Assembly (NCBI RefSeq): GCF_009796785.1
Contig: NZ_CP047026.1
Location: forward strand, 310,001-374,000
DNA: 64,000 nt
Origin: Polaribacter sp. L3A8
GTDB lineage: Bacteria; Bacteroidota; Bacteroidia; Flavobacteriales; Flavobacteriaceae
Direction of reading: 5' to 3'
Both the position numbers and the translations under genes were made by a program. Below the pieces are notes generated by a model that saw only the letters and a program-made list of their open reading frames with translations, made no database searches and had not been told where the DNA came from. Shown here in pieces: positions 63,581 to 64,000 of the stretch; position 1 is the stretch's first letter, and the number at the start of each line of letters is the position of its first letter.

Positions 63581-63949
63581 TTATTCTACTATTACTTTTT
63601 CTATAGTAGCAGAAGTTTCGCAACGTTTTACTAATAAGCTTACTTTTTCTAATTCTTTTGTGCCTGTAATATAATATTCGGCACAAGGTTCTTGTCTGGG
63701 TTTGCTTTTGCCAAAATCAACATCACCGGTATATAAAATGGTGTTTATTTTTAACGTATCAATATTAAATTTGTGCATCGCATTTTTAGCGTCATCAGAA
63801 AATATACGCTGTTTAATTCTAATGCTTTTTAGAGTTCTAGCATCCATTCCGTAATCGAATGTTGCTTGTTTCTTTTGCCAGAAAAAATAAACAGCAACAG
63901 AACCTAATGATAAACCTACTAAATAATAACCTATTCGTTTAATGAGCAT
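63581..63949 (-). CDS. Small membrane-anchored protein, DUF4258-like
   Basis: A 122-residue protein with one N-terminal membrane helix (IGYYLVGLSLGSVAVYFFW, residues 6-24) and a soluble beta-rich domain (FDYGMDARTLKSIRIKQRIFS, NTILYTGDVDFGKSK, CAEYYITGTKEL). The form resembles flavobacterial DUF4258 proteins as I recall them; function unknown. It is convergent with the methyltransferase gene. Confidence 0.6.
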   Translation of the reverse strand: MLIKRIGYYLVGLSLGSVAVYFFWQKKQATFDYGMDARTLKSIRIKQRIFSDDAKNAMHKFNIDTLKINTILYTGDVDFGKSKPRQEPCAEYYITGTKELEKVSLLVKRCETSATIEKVIVE

Positions 63950-64000
63950 TGTACAATTTTGAGATGCAAATTTAAGTTTTTTAATCAGTTATAAGTAATT

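Noticed and set aside
1..64000. tRNA, rRNA or CRISPR array
   Set aside because: No regular spaced repeats, cloverleaf-like or rRNA-like sequence was recognised by eye; a covariance search was not possible.

Overview
The window is AT-rich bacterial DNA from a marine-type member of the Flavobacteriaceae (Bacteroidota). The signs are: a C-terminal type IX secretion sorting domain (YPNP motif), TonB-dependent receptors with CarboxypepD_reg N-domains, FecI/FecR-type regulation, TAnnTTTG-type -7 promoter boxes, no clear Shine-Dalgarno sequences, and strongly A/T-biased codons. The genus cannot be fixed from sequence alone; Polaribacter/Formosa-like is a reasonable guess.

Region 1 (1-10.0 kb, + strand) is the end of a polysaccharide-degradation cluster: the 3' end of a GH106-type alpha-L-rhamnosidase, a heparinase II/III-like secreted lyase broken by one extra G in a G run, an S1 sulfatase of iduronate-2-sulfatase type, an intact paralogue of the lyase without the secretion and binding domains, and a BNR_4-type protein resembling PL24/PL25 ulvan lyases. 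Rhamnose, uronate and sulfate together point to ulvan (inference).

Region 2 (10.2-25.1 kb) is the matching monosaccharide catabolism: two tandem GntR regulators, a rhamnose operon (aldolase-dehydrogenase fusion, isomerase, kinase, two-domain class II aldolase, lactaldehyde dehydrogenase), then lutABC lactate oxidation on the other strand and an NCS1-type transporter. Four promoters here (gntR, rha, lut, transporter) share a CAGGA element exactly 23 bp upstream of the -7 box, with the same or degenerate 10-bp direct repeats behind it. I read this as one regulon carrying rhamnose through lactaldehyde and lactate to pyruvate. This is the most notable finding in the window.

Region 3 (25.2-27.7 kb) holds an IS1595-type element, about 0.6 kb of decayed DNA and an older dead fragment of the same IS, which now supplies the 3' end of a DUF1275 gene.

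Region 4 (27.7-64 kb) is mostly core genome: an ECF sigma/anti-sigma pair, a DUF3857 transglutaminase-like protein, a DnaQ/GIY-YIG nuclease, YggS, serA-serC-acyl-CoA reductase-ferredoxin, two TonB receptors with FecR and FecI, YchF, an unusual long Cys/Met-type PLP enzyme, a transglutaminase, an ArsR-thioredoxin-OsmC-permease operon with palindromic operators, several housekeeping or poorly known genes, a second copy of the IS, gcvT, an aminopeptidase P, a VF530 protein, a class III sirtuin and a TrmH-type methyltransferase. Dispersed intergenic repeats lie in this part. No rRNA, tRNA or CRISPR array was recognised.
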